Positions 19,502-26,704 of a stretch of DNA of 27,950 nt are shown here, piece by piece (positions within the stretch are counted from its first letter, which is position 1; each line of letters begins with the position of its first letter). The position numbers and the translations under genes were made by a program. Where the stretch lies: IMG/VR virus record IMGVR_UViG_3300036652_000485, positions 1 to 27,950 of that record. The stretch is one strand, 5' to 3'. Origin of the DNA: a virus. Below the pieces are notes generated by a model. It was given only the letters and a program-made list of their open reading frames with translations, was not told the origin of the DNA and did not search any database.

Positions 19502-20497
19502 CTAGTCGCTCGGACTGGATGGCGCGAGCATCAGCGCGCCGCCAAATTTGATCGACGCCGTGGGATTGGTCGCGGTCGCTTGCGCGCTCATGGTGACGGT
19601 GAGCGTGTCGATGGAGAGAACCGTGGTCCCCGCCGGAACGCCGGTTACATGCACGAAAGCCCCCGCTGTAATGCCGGTCACGTCCGCCATCACGACATCG
19701 GCCGAGCCGCTGACCAAGGCGCCGGTTTGGGTCACGCCACCGCCAACCGCGAAATCACCCCCCGTTCCCCGGTTCGTCGCGAAGTCGGCCGGGTCTCCAT
19801 CCGCATCGATATGCAGGAAGATCGCGGGCGAGGTTCCAGTGGGCGTAGAGCCGTCAGAGCCAAGGTCTACGGGCTTGCCGTCCTTGATGAACTTGGCAAT
19901 CGTTTCGGGGGGAATATCCCCGTCCACCAATAGCGACTGGTTCGGCGCAATCCAAAGGTCTGCCGTGTAGGCCGTCAATAGCCTGCCGCCGGTCGTGGAA
20001 GACCCGATGGAGAAAGGCAACCCATCCATTGTGAACGCGCCGCCGCCCGCACCGCCCGCACCGGAACCGCTTGCATCAACTCCGTCGATGTAGACTTTGC
20101 CTACAGTAGGATTGGCATTAATATCCAATGACCAGATTTGGTTTTGCCACACACCCAAAGGTGTTGGCGCGTTTGTCGTTAGGTCTATAAGAGCATCGTT
20201 GCTCTCGTTGGCGATCTCGGTATCGCAAGACCCATCGACGTCTAGTTCTGCATAGTTATTGCCTTGGGCCGCGCTGTCGCTTTCCCAAAGCGCCTGACTA
20301 CTGCCCGGCGCGGCCGGAAACCAAAGCCACAGCGACGCGCTAAACACGCCGCTGTCCACACCGAGCGCCAAAGCCATGTTGAGAAGCCACGTCGCCCCAT
20401 CAAGCACCACCCCTCCCGTGGTATAGCCAGGAGGGGGCAACGAACCTCCCAAGGGTTCCCGCACCGCCGCCAGACTGAGGGCCAGCGCCAAGGCCAT
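19502..20497 (-). CDS. LamG/concanavalin-like virion protein, 331 aa
   Basis: The region from VVLDGATWLLN to LLTAYTADLWIAPNQ has the layout of a LamG-type beta-sandwich (WLWFP, IWSLDINANPTVGKVYIDG). The following block, AKFIKDGKPVDLGSDGSTPT then SPAIFLHIDADGDPADF and NRGTGGDFAVGGG, is clearly related to the gene at 24860-25705. The last 70 residues form an extra beta domain. It may bind surface glycans or decorate the virion. It overlaps the upstream gene as TGATG. Confidence 0.72.
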   Translation of the reverse strand: MALALALSLAAVREPLGGSLPPPGYTTGGVVLDGATWLLNMALALGVDSGVFSASLWLWFPAAPGSSQALWESDSAAQGNNYAELDVDGSCDTEIANESNDALIDLTTNAPTPLGVWQNQIWSLDINANPTVGKVYIDGVDASGSGAGGAGGGAFTMDGLPFSIGSSTTGGRLLTAYTADLWIAPNQSLLVDGDIPPETIAKFIKDGKPVDLGSDGSTPTGTSPAIFLHIDADGDPADFATNRGTGGDFAVGGGVTQTGALVSGSADVVMADVTGITAGAFVHVTGVPAGTTVLSIDTLTVTMSAQATATNPTASIKFGGALMLAPSSPSD

Positions 20498-20739
20498 CAG
20501 CGCGGACCGAAGGCGACGATGTTGCTAGCCGTGGTGCCTGTGCTCATGATCCGTGAGCAGACCACCGGAACTACCGCACCGGCCGGAACCGCCGTGAAGG
20601 TGACGGTGTTGCCCGATCCGTCCTGAATGGCGACATCGCCGGTCGTGCCGACGTAGAAGCCATAAGCAGTGATCTTGGTCGTGTCGCTCTTTGTCACCGC
20701 GAAGCATTCCGCCGTAACAGTTGTCGAGTTGAACGCCAT
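20497..20739 (-). CDS. Small beta-rich structural protein, 80 aa
   Basis: This 80-residue protein, MAFNSTTVTAECFAVTKSD to IVAFGPR, is rich in Thr, Val and Gly and reads as alternating strands. It resembles small virion decoration or fibre-tip proteins in composition only. It sits directly after the gp10-like gene with one base between, so it is a tail-region structural gene by context. Confidence 0.6.
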   Translation of the reverse strand: MAFNSTTVTAECFAVTKSDTTKITAYGFYVGTTGDVAIQDGSGNTVTFTAVPAGAVVPVVCSRIMSTGTTASNIVAFGPR

Positions 20740-20740
20740 T

Positions 20741-22156
20741 TTAGTATCTCGCTTCGTTGTATGACACGCCTTCAGCGGCGAAGATGACGGGTTCAGTGGT
20801 GGCTAACTCCACCAGCACGCCAGGCTGACTGACCAGGCCAAGGGCTCGCCAGACCGCCTTGCGGGTGTATTCCCCAGCGGCGCCCAGAGAGCGCGCGACC
20901 CATGAACCGAAGGTGCGGCCGCCGTCCTTGCTCATCCGCATTCGGACTTGTGGATCGGGGGAAAGCGCATTGCCAACCCCGCGCACGCAGGCGAGACCCA
21001 GGCTGTTCAGACGAAGCTTTCCCGCTGTGGTCCAAAATACTGCTGTCACCAGCTTTTCGATGGCGGTTCCGTCGTCGGTCTTGTTGGAGGTGTCCCACAG
21101 GAACACCCGACTATCCGTGGCTGAGCCTGCGAATAGGGTTGAGCCCTGACCCGTCGAGCAACCGGCCATGAGTAGCCCGGGCTCGCTCTGAAAGCGCTGC
21201 TGAGAGCCCCATTGCGCCCATTCGGAGGTCTGGCAATCGTAGGCGAAGGAGAGGTTCAGCGAGGGAAGGTTGATGACGTAGAAGTCGTGGCCTTCGATAG
21301 CGACGTTGAACGAGGTCATCTCGTCAAGGCCGGTTCCGGCTTCCCGCAGCAGATCCTCGATATAGGGCGTGGAGACTCGAACCGGGGCTGAGCTGGTGCG
21401 ATAGATGGTGTAGTTGTCACCGACCCAGAACAGGGCGTTGTCGGTGAAGGCGACGGAGCCTTGAGCGGCCGTGCCTCGGGGATAGGTTCGGCCCTGGCTG
21501 AGAGAGAATGGCTTGGCGGGGTCAGCGCCTCCGTTGAAGTCCCAGATTTCCGTGGTCTTGGTGCCGAAGAAGTACAGCTCCTCGGCCAGGACCTGCACTT
21601 CAAGGATCGGGTCGGGAGCCGTCTCGGCGTTGTCCAGGTTCAGCGCTGGAATGGTGGTCGCATCGCCTACGTTGGAGGTGTAGAACGAATTGGACCCAGC
21701 GACGGTGTAGACGAAGATGTTGTAGAGCACCGCGACGGAGGAGAACGGCGGAAGCCTGGACGACCCGTCATCGAAATACTGCACCAGCGTCAGGGTGGCC
21801 CCGTCATAGACGTACAGCGCCCCGCCGACAACGATAGCCAGTTGGGTCAGGCTGCACGCCATGCGGGGTTGAAGGCCGTAGGGCACATCCCCGACAAAGT
21901 TGTTATTGCGGAAGAGTTGCCCCCCGGCGATGGTGAACAGGTCGCCGTTGAACATGCCGGGGATCTGAAACATCCGCAGGCATGGGCCTGCCGGTCCGTC
22001 GCCGCCTCCCAAGGAATATTGCGCCGTCAACCCAGGACGGGGGATGCGTGCAACGGCGGTGGGACCTTCCTTGGACGCCTCTGCGTAAGCGTTGATCAGA
22101 CGAATAGTGGGCAAGCCAACGCGCGGCCTACCATACGCACCCAAAGGCATATCCAT
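20741..22156 (-). CDS. Packaged DNA stabilization / tail hub protein, P22 gp10-like
   Basis: This 471-residue protein opens with a segment containing LPTIRLINAYAEASKEGPTA, the characteristic start of the P22 gp10-like stabilisation family. Repeated strand-turn units follow (GDLFTIAGGQLFRNN, GALYVYDGATLTLVQYF, VFLWDTSNKT), as in its beta-propeller. In P22 this protein extends the tail below gp4 and plugs the head after packaging. A gp4-like gene lies upstream at 23428-24141, which supports the assignment. The two are separated by small genes and an HNH insertion. Confidence 0.82.
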   Translation of the reverse strand: MDMPLGAYGRPRVGLPTIRLINAYAEASKEGPTAVARIPRPGLTAQYSLGGGDGPAGPCLRMFQIPGMFNGDLFTIAGGQLFRNNNFVGDVPYGLQPRMACSLTQLAIVVGGALYVYDGATLTLVQYFDDGSSRLPPFSSVAVLYNIFVYTVAGSNSFYTSNVGDATTIPALNLDNAETAPDPILEVQVLAEELYFFGTKTTEIWDFNGGADPAKPFSLSQGRTYPRGTAAQGSVAFTDNALFWVGDNYTIYRTSSAPVRVSTPYIEDLLREAGTGLDEMTSFNVAIEGHDFYVINLPSLNLSFAYDCQTSEWAQWGSQQRFQSEPGLLMAGCSTGQGSTLFAGSATDSRVFLWDTSNKTDDGTAIEKLVTAVFWTTAGKLRLNSLGLACVRGVGNALSPDPQVRMRMSKDGGRTFGSWVARSLGAAGEYTRKAVWRALGLVSQPGVLVELATTEPVIFAAEGVSYNEARY

Positions 22157-22175
22157 GGTAGGGATGGCAGCCTCC

Positions 22176-22361
22176 CTAGCGGTTGGTCAGGCCAACGACC
22201 TTGCAGGCGCCATTGCTGGAACCCTTCATGCCGACGGGCTTGGTCTCACGCTTGGAAGCCGGCGCAGAGGTTCCCATGGCGATGGCCTTGTGCAGGTTCA
22301 CACTATCCTTGCCACCGGGCTGAGGGCCTCGTTGGTTTGCGAAGTTGGTCCCGGTCTTCAT
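22176..22361 (-). CDS. Small basic hypothetical protein, 61 aa
   Basis: This short, basic, glycine-rich protein, MKTGTNFANQRGPQPGGKD to VVGLTNR, has no clear fold. Small proteins of this type often lie between tail hub genes, but no role is known. The frame is supported by tight packing: its ATG is 2 nt from the preceding stop and the gp10-like gene follows after about 20 nt. Confidence 0.55.
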   Translation of the reverse strand: MKTGTNFANQRGPQPGGKDSVNLHKAIAMGTSAPASKRETKPVGMKGSSNGACKVVGLTNR

Positions 22362-22363
22362 GG

Positions 22364-22567
22364 CTAGTCCTTGTCGGCTCGGTGATGGAAAACATCGACG
22401 CGCTTGTAGTTGGCCTCGCTCTGGATGACGGCGGGGCCTGAGGGGGCGGCGTGAGGATCGCGGTTCAGCTTGCCGTCCTTGAAGAACGGAGCATCGGAGC
22501 CCAGCTTCAGGGGCTCGCGGGTGATCTTGTGATGACCGCAGTAGTCGGAGTATTTGGGTTTGGCCAT
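22364..22567 (-). CDS. Small hypothetical protein, 67 aa
   Basis: The protein opens MAKPKYSDYCGHHKITREPL and is polar, with CGHHK suggesting possible metal binding. No family is recognised. An inverted repeat (22569-22575 with 22600-22606) begins 1 nt upstream of its ATG and covers the likely ribosome site. The gene closes a tail-region cluster just downstream of the HNH insertion. Confidence 0.55.
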   Translation of the reverse strand: MAKPKYSDYCGHHKITREPLKLGSDAPFFKDGKLNRDPHAAPSGPAVIQSEANYKRVDVFHHRADKD

Positions 22568-22949
22568 GCGAAGGGGTCCAGCGTAGTGGCTTGGATGAAC
22601 CCTTCGGGCGCGTCTGGGACGGTACTAGAAGTGGACCTTTAGTGCAAGGTCTGCGGGCCGGTCGCTACCCCGACTAACGGACGATAGGCGTGTAGTGAGC
22701 GACGCCTCGTTTTAATGCCCAACCGCGCCCCCTAACCATACTCATCTCAGGGGCTACACCCGCACCGTATCGCTACACCGGGTAGGCTCTCGTTCCGCTG
22801 ATTAGCGTGTCTGCTTTCCACGCCGCCGCATTGCTGCTTCTATAGCAGGGTCAGGCGGCTAATGGTAGGGTGAAGGTCAAATCGGAGACGGCTTTCCGCG
22901 CCAACGGACCGCCGCCTCCTGACCACCCGAAGCCCTAAGGAGGCAACGA
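22568..22949. other. 382-nt structured intergenic region ahead of the first HNH gene
   Basis: There is no gene on either strand. Several inverted repeats are visible: CGAAGGG/CCCTTCG (22569-22575, 22600-22606); AGGCGT/ACGCCT (22686-22691, 22702-22707) followed by CGTTTT, a weak plus-strand terminator candidate; and a nested hairpin, GCCGCC/GGCGGC (22822-22827, 22854-22859) enclosing CTGCT/AGCAG. The HNH ribosome site TAAGGAGG is at the right end. It may hold the HNH promoter and the upstream part of the inserted DNA. No tRNA was found. Confidence 0.5.
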
Positions 22950-23543
22950 ATGGCTACCAGCGTATATCCCAGAATCCCGCCAGAAAAGCGCTTTGAAAGC
23001 AGGGTCGAGTACGACACCAACGGCGGCTGCTGGTTATGGGCGTACGGGTGTGACCGAGATGGTTATGGCCAGTTCTATCTAGTCGAGCGCCCTAATACGA
23101 AAGCGCATCGCGTCTCATGGATGTTATTTCGTGGACCTGTCCCGCCTGGAAAAATGGTCCTTCATCGCTGTGATATTCCGGCCTGCGTGAACCCAGACCA
23201 TCTGTTCCTTGGCAGCAATCGTGAGAACGTTGCCGATATGATGTCGAAGGGACGCCACCGGCCTACGCGGGGAGAGGCGCGTCCGATGGCAAAGCTTAAT
23301 GACATTAAGGTACGGGAAATACGCAGGCGATTGGCAAGGGGAGAGCACCCAGCGCAAATTGCGGTGAGTTTTGATGTGGCCGCGTCGCAGATATATGGCA
23401 TTCGAAGTGGTAAAGCTTGGCGCCACGTTAGCGACGACGTGAACCATACCCAGAGCCCGTCAACCGGACCGGTCGCATCCAGATCGACGTTGGCCGGTCG
23501 AAGTCAGACAGTCGGCGATAAAGCACCAGGGCGTGGTTGGTGA
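22950..23543 (+). CDS. HNH homing-type endonuclease 1
   Basis: This 197-residue nuclease has the HNH_3-type core GGCWLWAYGCDRDGYGQF (about 26-43), KAHRVSWMLFRGPVPPG, LHRCDIPACVNPDHLFLGS with the paired Cys and catalytic His, and NVADMMSKGR. A C-terminal helix-turn-helix follows (KVREIRRRLARGEHPAQIA to IRSGKAWRHV). After about residue 160 the frame continues antisense into the 3' end of the gp4-like gene, so the last 40 residues are probably not ancestral. A strong TAAGGAGG precedes the ATG. It is a free-standing mobile gene in opposite orientation to its surroundings. Confidence 0.9.
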   Translation: MATSVYPRIPPEKRFESRVEYDTNGGCWLWAYGCDRDGYGQFYLVERPNTKAHRVSWMLFRGPVPPGKMVLHRCDIPACVNPDHLFLGSNRENVADMMSKGRHRPTRGEARPMAKLNDIKVREIRRRLARGEHPAQIAVSFDVAASQIYGIRSGKAWRHVSDDVNHTQSPSTGPVASRSTLAGRSQTVGDKAPGRGW

Positions 23544-24141
23544 TGTGTCTGGCGGTTTCTGGGTCCGACGCCGCAACGCCTTGGTCGTCCATGAGGCGGT
23601 CCGCCAAATTATATTCCATGGTTTCAGTCCACTCGTCAGGGAAGTCGGTTTGGTCTGACGGGTCATTCACGTCTTCAACCGTTCGGCCGACAGATGCGAC
23701 CATCGTGCCGCCTAGCGTGGCGAGCGGCCAGATGAAGACGGATGACGAGGTGTTCTGGCGGTTGAACATCCAGACCGATGGGCCGCTCGTGGTATTGCTA
23801 TTGGGGTTCGGCAGATTCCAGTAATCCACCCACGAGAACTCTCCCATGGGACGATGGTAAGGATTCGAACCCCCTTGAACGACCCAGGATATTTGCTCCA
23901 CCCCCATCACCCGAGGCGTGATGTCGATTTCCGCAGTCATCGCAGGAACGGCGATCTCGCGGCGTTCCTGGCGGTAAAGGTTAATGCCATCACTTTGGAG
24001 GCTCTTGAGCATGGCATTCAGCGCCAACATGCCTTGCGCCATCTGGTCTTCGTCGGGAACCCAGGGATTTTCGAGATACCCCAGCAAGCGATAGGCGCGG
24101 GTGATGAGTTGACCGGCTGTTAACGACCATGAAACACTCAT
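23428..24141 (-). CDS. Head-to-tail adaptor, P22 gp4-like
   Basis: This 237-residue protein opens MSVSWSLTAGQLITRAYRLL, followed by DQMAQGMLALNAMLKSLQSD, the recognised start of P22 gp4-like DNA stabilisation proteins. Next come the FSWVDYWNLPNPN and IWPLATLGGTMVASVGRTVE segments. It would sit under the portal and bind the gp10-like hub. The ATG at 24141 has GGGGAGGG upstream. Its last 116 nt overlap the plus-strand HNH gene. It is flanked by HNH genes on both sides. A lysozyme activity, reported for P22 gp4, cannot be judged here. Confidence 0.82.
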   Translation of the reverse strand: MSVSWSLTAGQLITRAYRLLGYLENPWVPDEDQMAQGMLALNAMLKSLQSDGINLYRQERREIAVPAMTAEIDITPRVMGVEQISWVVQGGSNPYHRPMGEFSWVDYWNLPNPNSNTTSGPSVWMFNRQNTSSSVFIWPLATLGGTMVASVGRTVEDVNDPSDQTDFPDEWTETMEYNLADRLMDDQGVAASDPETARHITNHALVLYRRLSDFDRPTSIWMRPVRLTGSGYGSRRR

Positions 24142-24251
24142 CCGACCCTCCCCAAGCCTTGGTGCGAAGCCAGAGCAATGTTAGAACGACCTGGGCAATC
24201 CGCTGCGAACGGAAAGCCCAAGCCTGACCACCTCGCTTCGGAGAAAGCGCT
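24142..24251. other. Short region between gp4-like start and second HNH gene
   Basis: It holds the gp4-like ribosome site on the minus strand and the HNH leader on the plus strand. CCTGACCACC at 24223-24232 recurs at 22918-22927 ahead of the first HNH gene, in both cases about 20 nt before ATGGCTAC. Confidence 0.5.
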
Positions 24252-24818
24252 ATGGCTACGCCCTTCAAACCATGCACAGTGTCGGGCTGCAATAAGCGCC
24301 TGCTCGCCAAGGGCTTTTGTTCGATGCATTACTACCGAGATCGCATCGCAAATCCCCGCACGATTTCGCACTCCGCTTTGGAGCGGTTCACTGAGAAATA
24401 CGCCATTGAGCCAGTTAGCGGCTGCTGGCTTTGGTGCGCTGGTATGTCCACGACGGGTTACGGTTCTTTCTCCGTCAACGGGCGCCCTGACCACGCACAC
24501 AGGGCTTCTTGGATTCTCCATCACGGTCCGATTCCCCCGGATCTTTTCGTCTGCCATCGCTGCGATGTTCGGAAGTGCGTAAACCCGGACCATCTGTGGC
24601 TTGGCACGCATCAGCAGAACATCACTGATATGGTGGAGAAGGGTCGTAATCCGCGCGGGACGCAACACAAGCGCGCGTCGCTGACGGAGGAGCAAGTTCG
24701 CTTCATTCGGACGCACATTCATTGGACATACGCACGCATCGCCACGCACCTCGGGGTGTCCTGGAGTGCGGTGGGGCGCGTCGCACGCGGGGAGCGCTAC
24801 CGAGATATAAGCCCTTAG
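24252..24818 (+). CDS. HNH homing-type endonuclease 2
   Basis: The 188-residue protein starts with a small zinc-finger-like unit, CTVSGCNKRLLAKGFCSMHY (residues 8-27), often fused to phage HNH nucleases. The HNH core is SGCWLWCAGMSTTGYGSF, HAHRASWILHHGPIPPD, CHRCDVRKCVNPDHLWLG and NITDMVEKGR. A helix-turn-helix tail follows (SLTEEQVRFIRTHIHWTYAR, GVSWSAVGRVARGE). The core closely matches HNH 1, so the two are related. It lies in opposite orientation between the gp4-like gene and a LamG-like gene. Confidence 0.9.
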   Translation: MATPFKPCTVSGCNKRLLAKGFCSMHYYRDRIANPRTISHSALERFTEKYAIEPVSGCWLWCAGMSTTGYGSFSVNGRPDHAHRASWILHHGPIPPDLFVCHRCDVRKCVNPDHLWLGTHQQNITDMVEKGRNPRGTQHKRASLTEEQVRFIRTHIHWTYARIATHLGVSWSAVGRVARGERYRDISP

Positions 24819-24859
24819 GTTCTCGCACTCGCCGAATGAAGGCGACCAGTCGATTGACA

Positions 24860-25705
24860 TCAGAACACGTGCCCCTGGCTATGCTGGCCGCCGCAGACGC
24901 ACGGGCCAGCAGCGGCTTGAAGCGTGCCCACATCGTTGAGGAAGTTGCCCCCCGTCCCGTGGTTGGTCAGGAACGCGGTGGCGGGGTCGGCGGGGCCTCT
25001 GCGAAGATAGATCGTGGGAGAAGACCCCGTGGGGATTTGGCCGTTGTCGCCGAGGTCCACCGGGCATGACCCATCGTAGAACTTCGCTAAGGCCCCCGAG
25101 ACAAGCGGCGTGTTGCCATTGCCATCCGGTGAAGCTCCGGTGTTCAGGAAGCTGGTTCCGAGATTGAGGTAGAACTCGGCAATTGAGCCGATCAGTAAAT
25201 CATTGTCGGGGAAAGCTTCATCGCCCGCGTTGCCGATCAGGAAGTCCAGCCCATTCATCGCCAGGATCGTCGCGAGGGAGCCCGAGGTCGTCAGCCGACT
25301 ATGAGGCTGGCCATCGATCAGCAGGGTTCCGCGCTTGTCCGTTCCGTTGGAGAGGTCTCCAGCCGCGAAGCAATGATGCCACTGGTCATCCGCGAAGCCG
25401 GGAGGATCGGTGACGCTTCCATCCAGGGTGTGCATCTGGACCCCGTTGGCGCTGGGGCCGGTGACATCCGAAAAGCCGCCCACAACCGTGATGATGGGGC
25501 TGTCCGTTTCCGCCGAAAGGCCATTAGCTCCGACTGCTGAGTTGCTAACCCACCATTCGCCAAACGTCCCCACAAAGCCATTTGGGATGGTCTTGAAGAA
25601 GAACGAATTGGAGACTAACGGGCTATCGGTCGCGATCAGGGAGGAACGCTTGATCCGCGTCGAGCCGTCGAAATAAACTCCGCCTGGGCAGAAGGTGCGG
25701 CCCAT
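24860..25705 (-). CDS. LamG-like virion protein, 281 aa
   Basis: The ATG at 25705 (TGATG overlap) is preferred over a longer frame. The protein has VYFDGSTRIKRSS near the start, WHHCFAAGDLSNGTDKRGTL and LLIGSIAEFYLNLG, all LamG-like strand patterns. The C-terminal block AKFYDGSCPVDLGDNGQIPT then SPTIYLRRGPADP and NHGTGGNFLNDVGTLQ parallels the protein at 19502-20497. It ends soon after this block, where its relative continues for about 70 residues. The HNH 2 insertion lies 41 nt downstream, so truncation is possible. Confidence 0.72.
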   Translation of the reverse strand: MGRTFCPGGVYFDGSTRIKRSSLIATDSPLVSNSFFFKTIPNGFVGTFGEWWVSNSAVGANGLSAETDSPIITVVGGFSDVTGPSANGVQMHTLDGSVTDPPGFADDQWHHCFAAGDLSNGTDKRGTLLIDGQPHSRLTTSGSLATILAMNGLDFLIGNAGDEAFPDNDLLIGSIAEFYLNLGTSFLNTGASPDGNGNTPLVSGALAKFYDGSCPVDLGDNGQIPTGSSPTIYLRRGPADPATAFLTNHGTGGNFLNDVGTLQAAAGPCVCGGQHSQGHVF

Positions 25706-26190
25706 CAGCTCGCCACCTTCGTCACCGCCAGGGCCACGGTAAGCCGGGTGATCGCCGAGACGGAATTGACGTTGAAGCGCAGGGTGGAATTGGCCGCCAA
25801 GCTGGTGGTCCACCCCGTCAGCGTGGTATCCTGCGACTTCACGCCGGAACTGATCGTTGGAGGCGCGGACGCCACGATGCTGTCAGCAATCGTCGGGGGA
25901 TAGTTGGCGTAGGCGTCAGCCCAGATATCCACCACGACAGAGCCGGTTTGATCCGCCAGCAGGGTTGCCGCCGTGATCGTGCAGCCGAACGGGATCTCCA
26001 AATCCCCTGCCACGCCCGTTGAGAGAACCGAGCCCCCGCCGTCGATCACATAGGTGATGCAGGAAGTCCCAAATTGGGTCATGGTGTCAGCCGCAGAAAT
26101 GCGGAGCGTGCCACGCCCAATTCGGTCAATCCAGAAGTCGTCGTCTGGCTCTAACGAAGTGACCGGATCATATTGTCTCAGTTGCGGCAC
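25705..26190 (-). CDS. Phage structural protein with beta-rich C-terminal domain, 161 aa
   Basis: The N-terminus MPQLRQYDPVTSLEPDDDFW and a short linker precede a domain seen at the end of many phage fibre and neck proteins: GDLEIPFGCTITAATLLADQ, then TGSVVVDIWADAYANYPPTI, DTTLTGWTTSLAANSTLRFN and ITRLTVALAVTK. This is a compact beta-sandwich. It is likely a virion surface or neck protein. It overlaps the LamG-like gene by TGATG. Confidence 0.75.
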   Translation of the reverse strand: MPQLRQYDPVTSLEPDDDFWIDRIGRGTLRISAADTMTQFGTSCITYVIDGGGSVLSTGVAGDLEIPFGCTITAATLLADQTGSVVVDIWADAYANYPPTIADSIVASAPPTISSGVKSQDTTLTGWTTSLAANSTLRFNVNSVSAITRLTVALAVTKVAS

Positions 26191-26199
26191 CCAGACCTC

Positions 26200-26688
26200 C
26201 TAATCGTTACTCGGCGCGGCCACCGGCCCCGTAATGAAGGTCACATCGTCCGCCAGCACATCCGGTCCCAGCGGCAAGCCAATCGTTGAGGGTTGCCCCG
26301 GCTCTGGTGAGTTTGGATCGAACGTAATGGACTCGGTCACTGGAAGCGGAGAGATCGACCCTGGCGTCTGGTACTGACCGTCTGGGTATGTCACCCCCGG
26401 CGTGACGACAAAGCCGCCTGTGACGCTCTGTAGGGCCGTGTCATCCTCTAGCCGGTCCGGGCGGTCGGGCGGCGGCCTGGCGTCGAGGAATGGCATACCC
26501 TCGGGGAACACATCCGGTGGTTCCATCTGGGGCGGCCTTGGATCGAGGCAGGGTGTGCAGACCCGCAGGTTGTCCCATTCGATCCGCATCTGAGACCTGC
26601 GCCAACGCTGGGAGCATCGGTCACAGGTGAACCACGCGTTCCCGAGACGAAAAGTATCAGAGCCGCTGTATGCGCGTGAGAGGCTCAC
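26200..26688 (-). CDS. Zinc-ribbon protein of the head module, 162 aa
   Basis: Residues about 19-50 carry WFTCDRCSQRWRRSQMRIEW to VCTPCLDPRPPQ, a four-cysteine ribbon (CxxC...CxxC) found in small proteins following the capsid gene in many podovirus-like genomes. The remaining part is proline-rich and acidic. The start is GTG at 26688 with GAGGAG 5 nt upstream. A 9-bp inverted repeat covers this start. Its role in head assembly is unknown. Confidence 0.75.
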   Translation of the reverse strand: MSLSRAYSGSDTFRLGNAWFTCDRCSQRWRRSQMRIEWDNLRVCTPCLDPRPPQMEPPDVFPEGMPFLDARPPPDRPDRLEDDTALQSVTGGFVVTPGVTYPDGQYQTPGSISPLPVTESITFDPNSPEPGQPSTIGLPLGPDVLADDVTFITGPVAAPSND

Positions 26689-26695
26689 AGCGGCT
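26661..26695. promoter_or_regulatory. Inverted repeat over the zinc-ribbon gene start
   Basis: AGCCGCTGT (26661-26669) pairs perfectly with ACAGCGGCT (26687-26695). On the minus-strand transcript the left arm includes part of the GTG start (26686-26688) and the right arm falls within the first codons, so folding could limit initiation just after the abundant capsid gene. An alternative inner pairing, GTGAG/CTCAC, exists. Confidence 0.45.
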
Positions 26696-26704
26696 CCTCA
26701 CAGG

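Noticed and set aside
21461-22441. Plus-strand open frame of 326 codons
   Set aside because: It runs antisense across the gp10-like gene and two small genes, with shadow-frame composition.
22680-22950. Possible group I intron around HNH 1
   Set aside because: The nuclease lies opposite to the flanking genes and between genes, and I could not place the conserved intron core elements.
23858-23876. GGATTCGAACCCC, resembling a tRNA T-arm on the minus strand
   Set aside because: It lies inside the gp4-like coding sequence, and no acceptor stem, anticodon arm or D-arm can be assembled around it.
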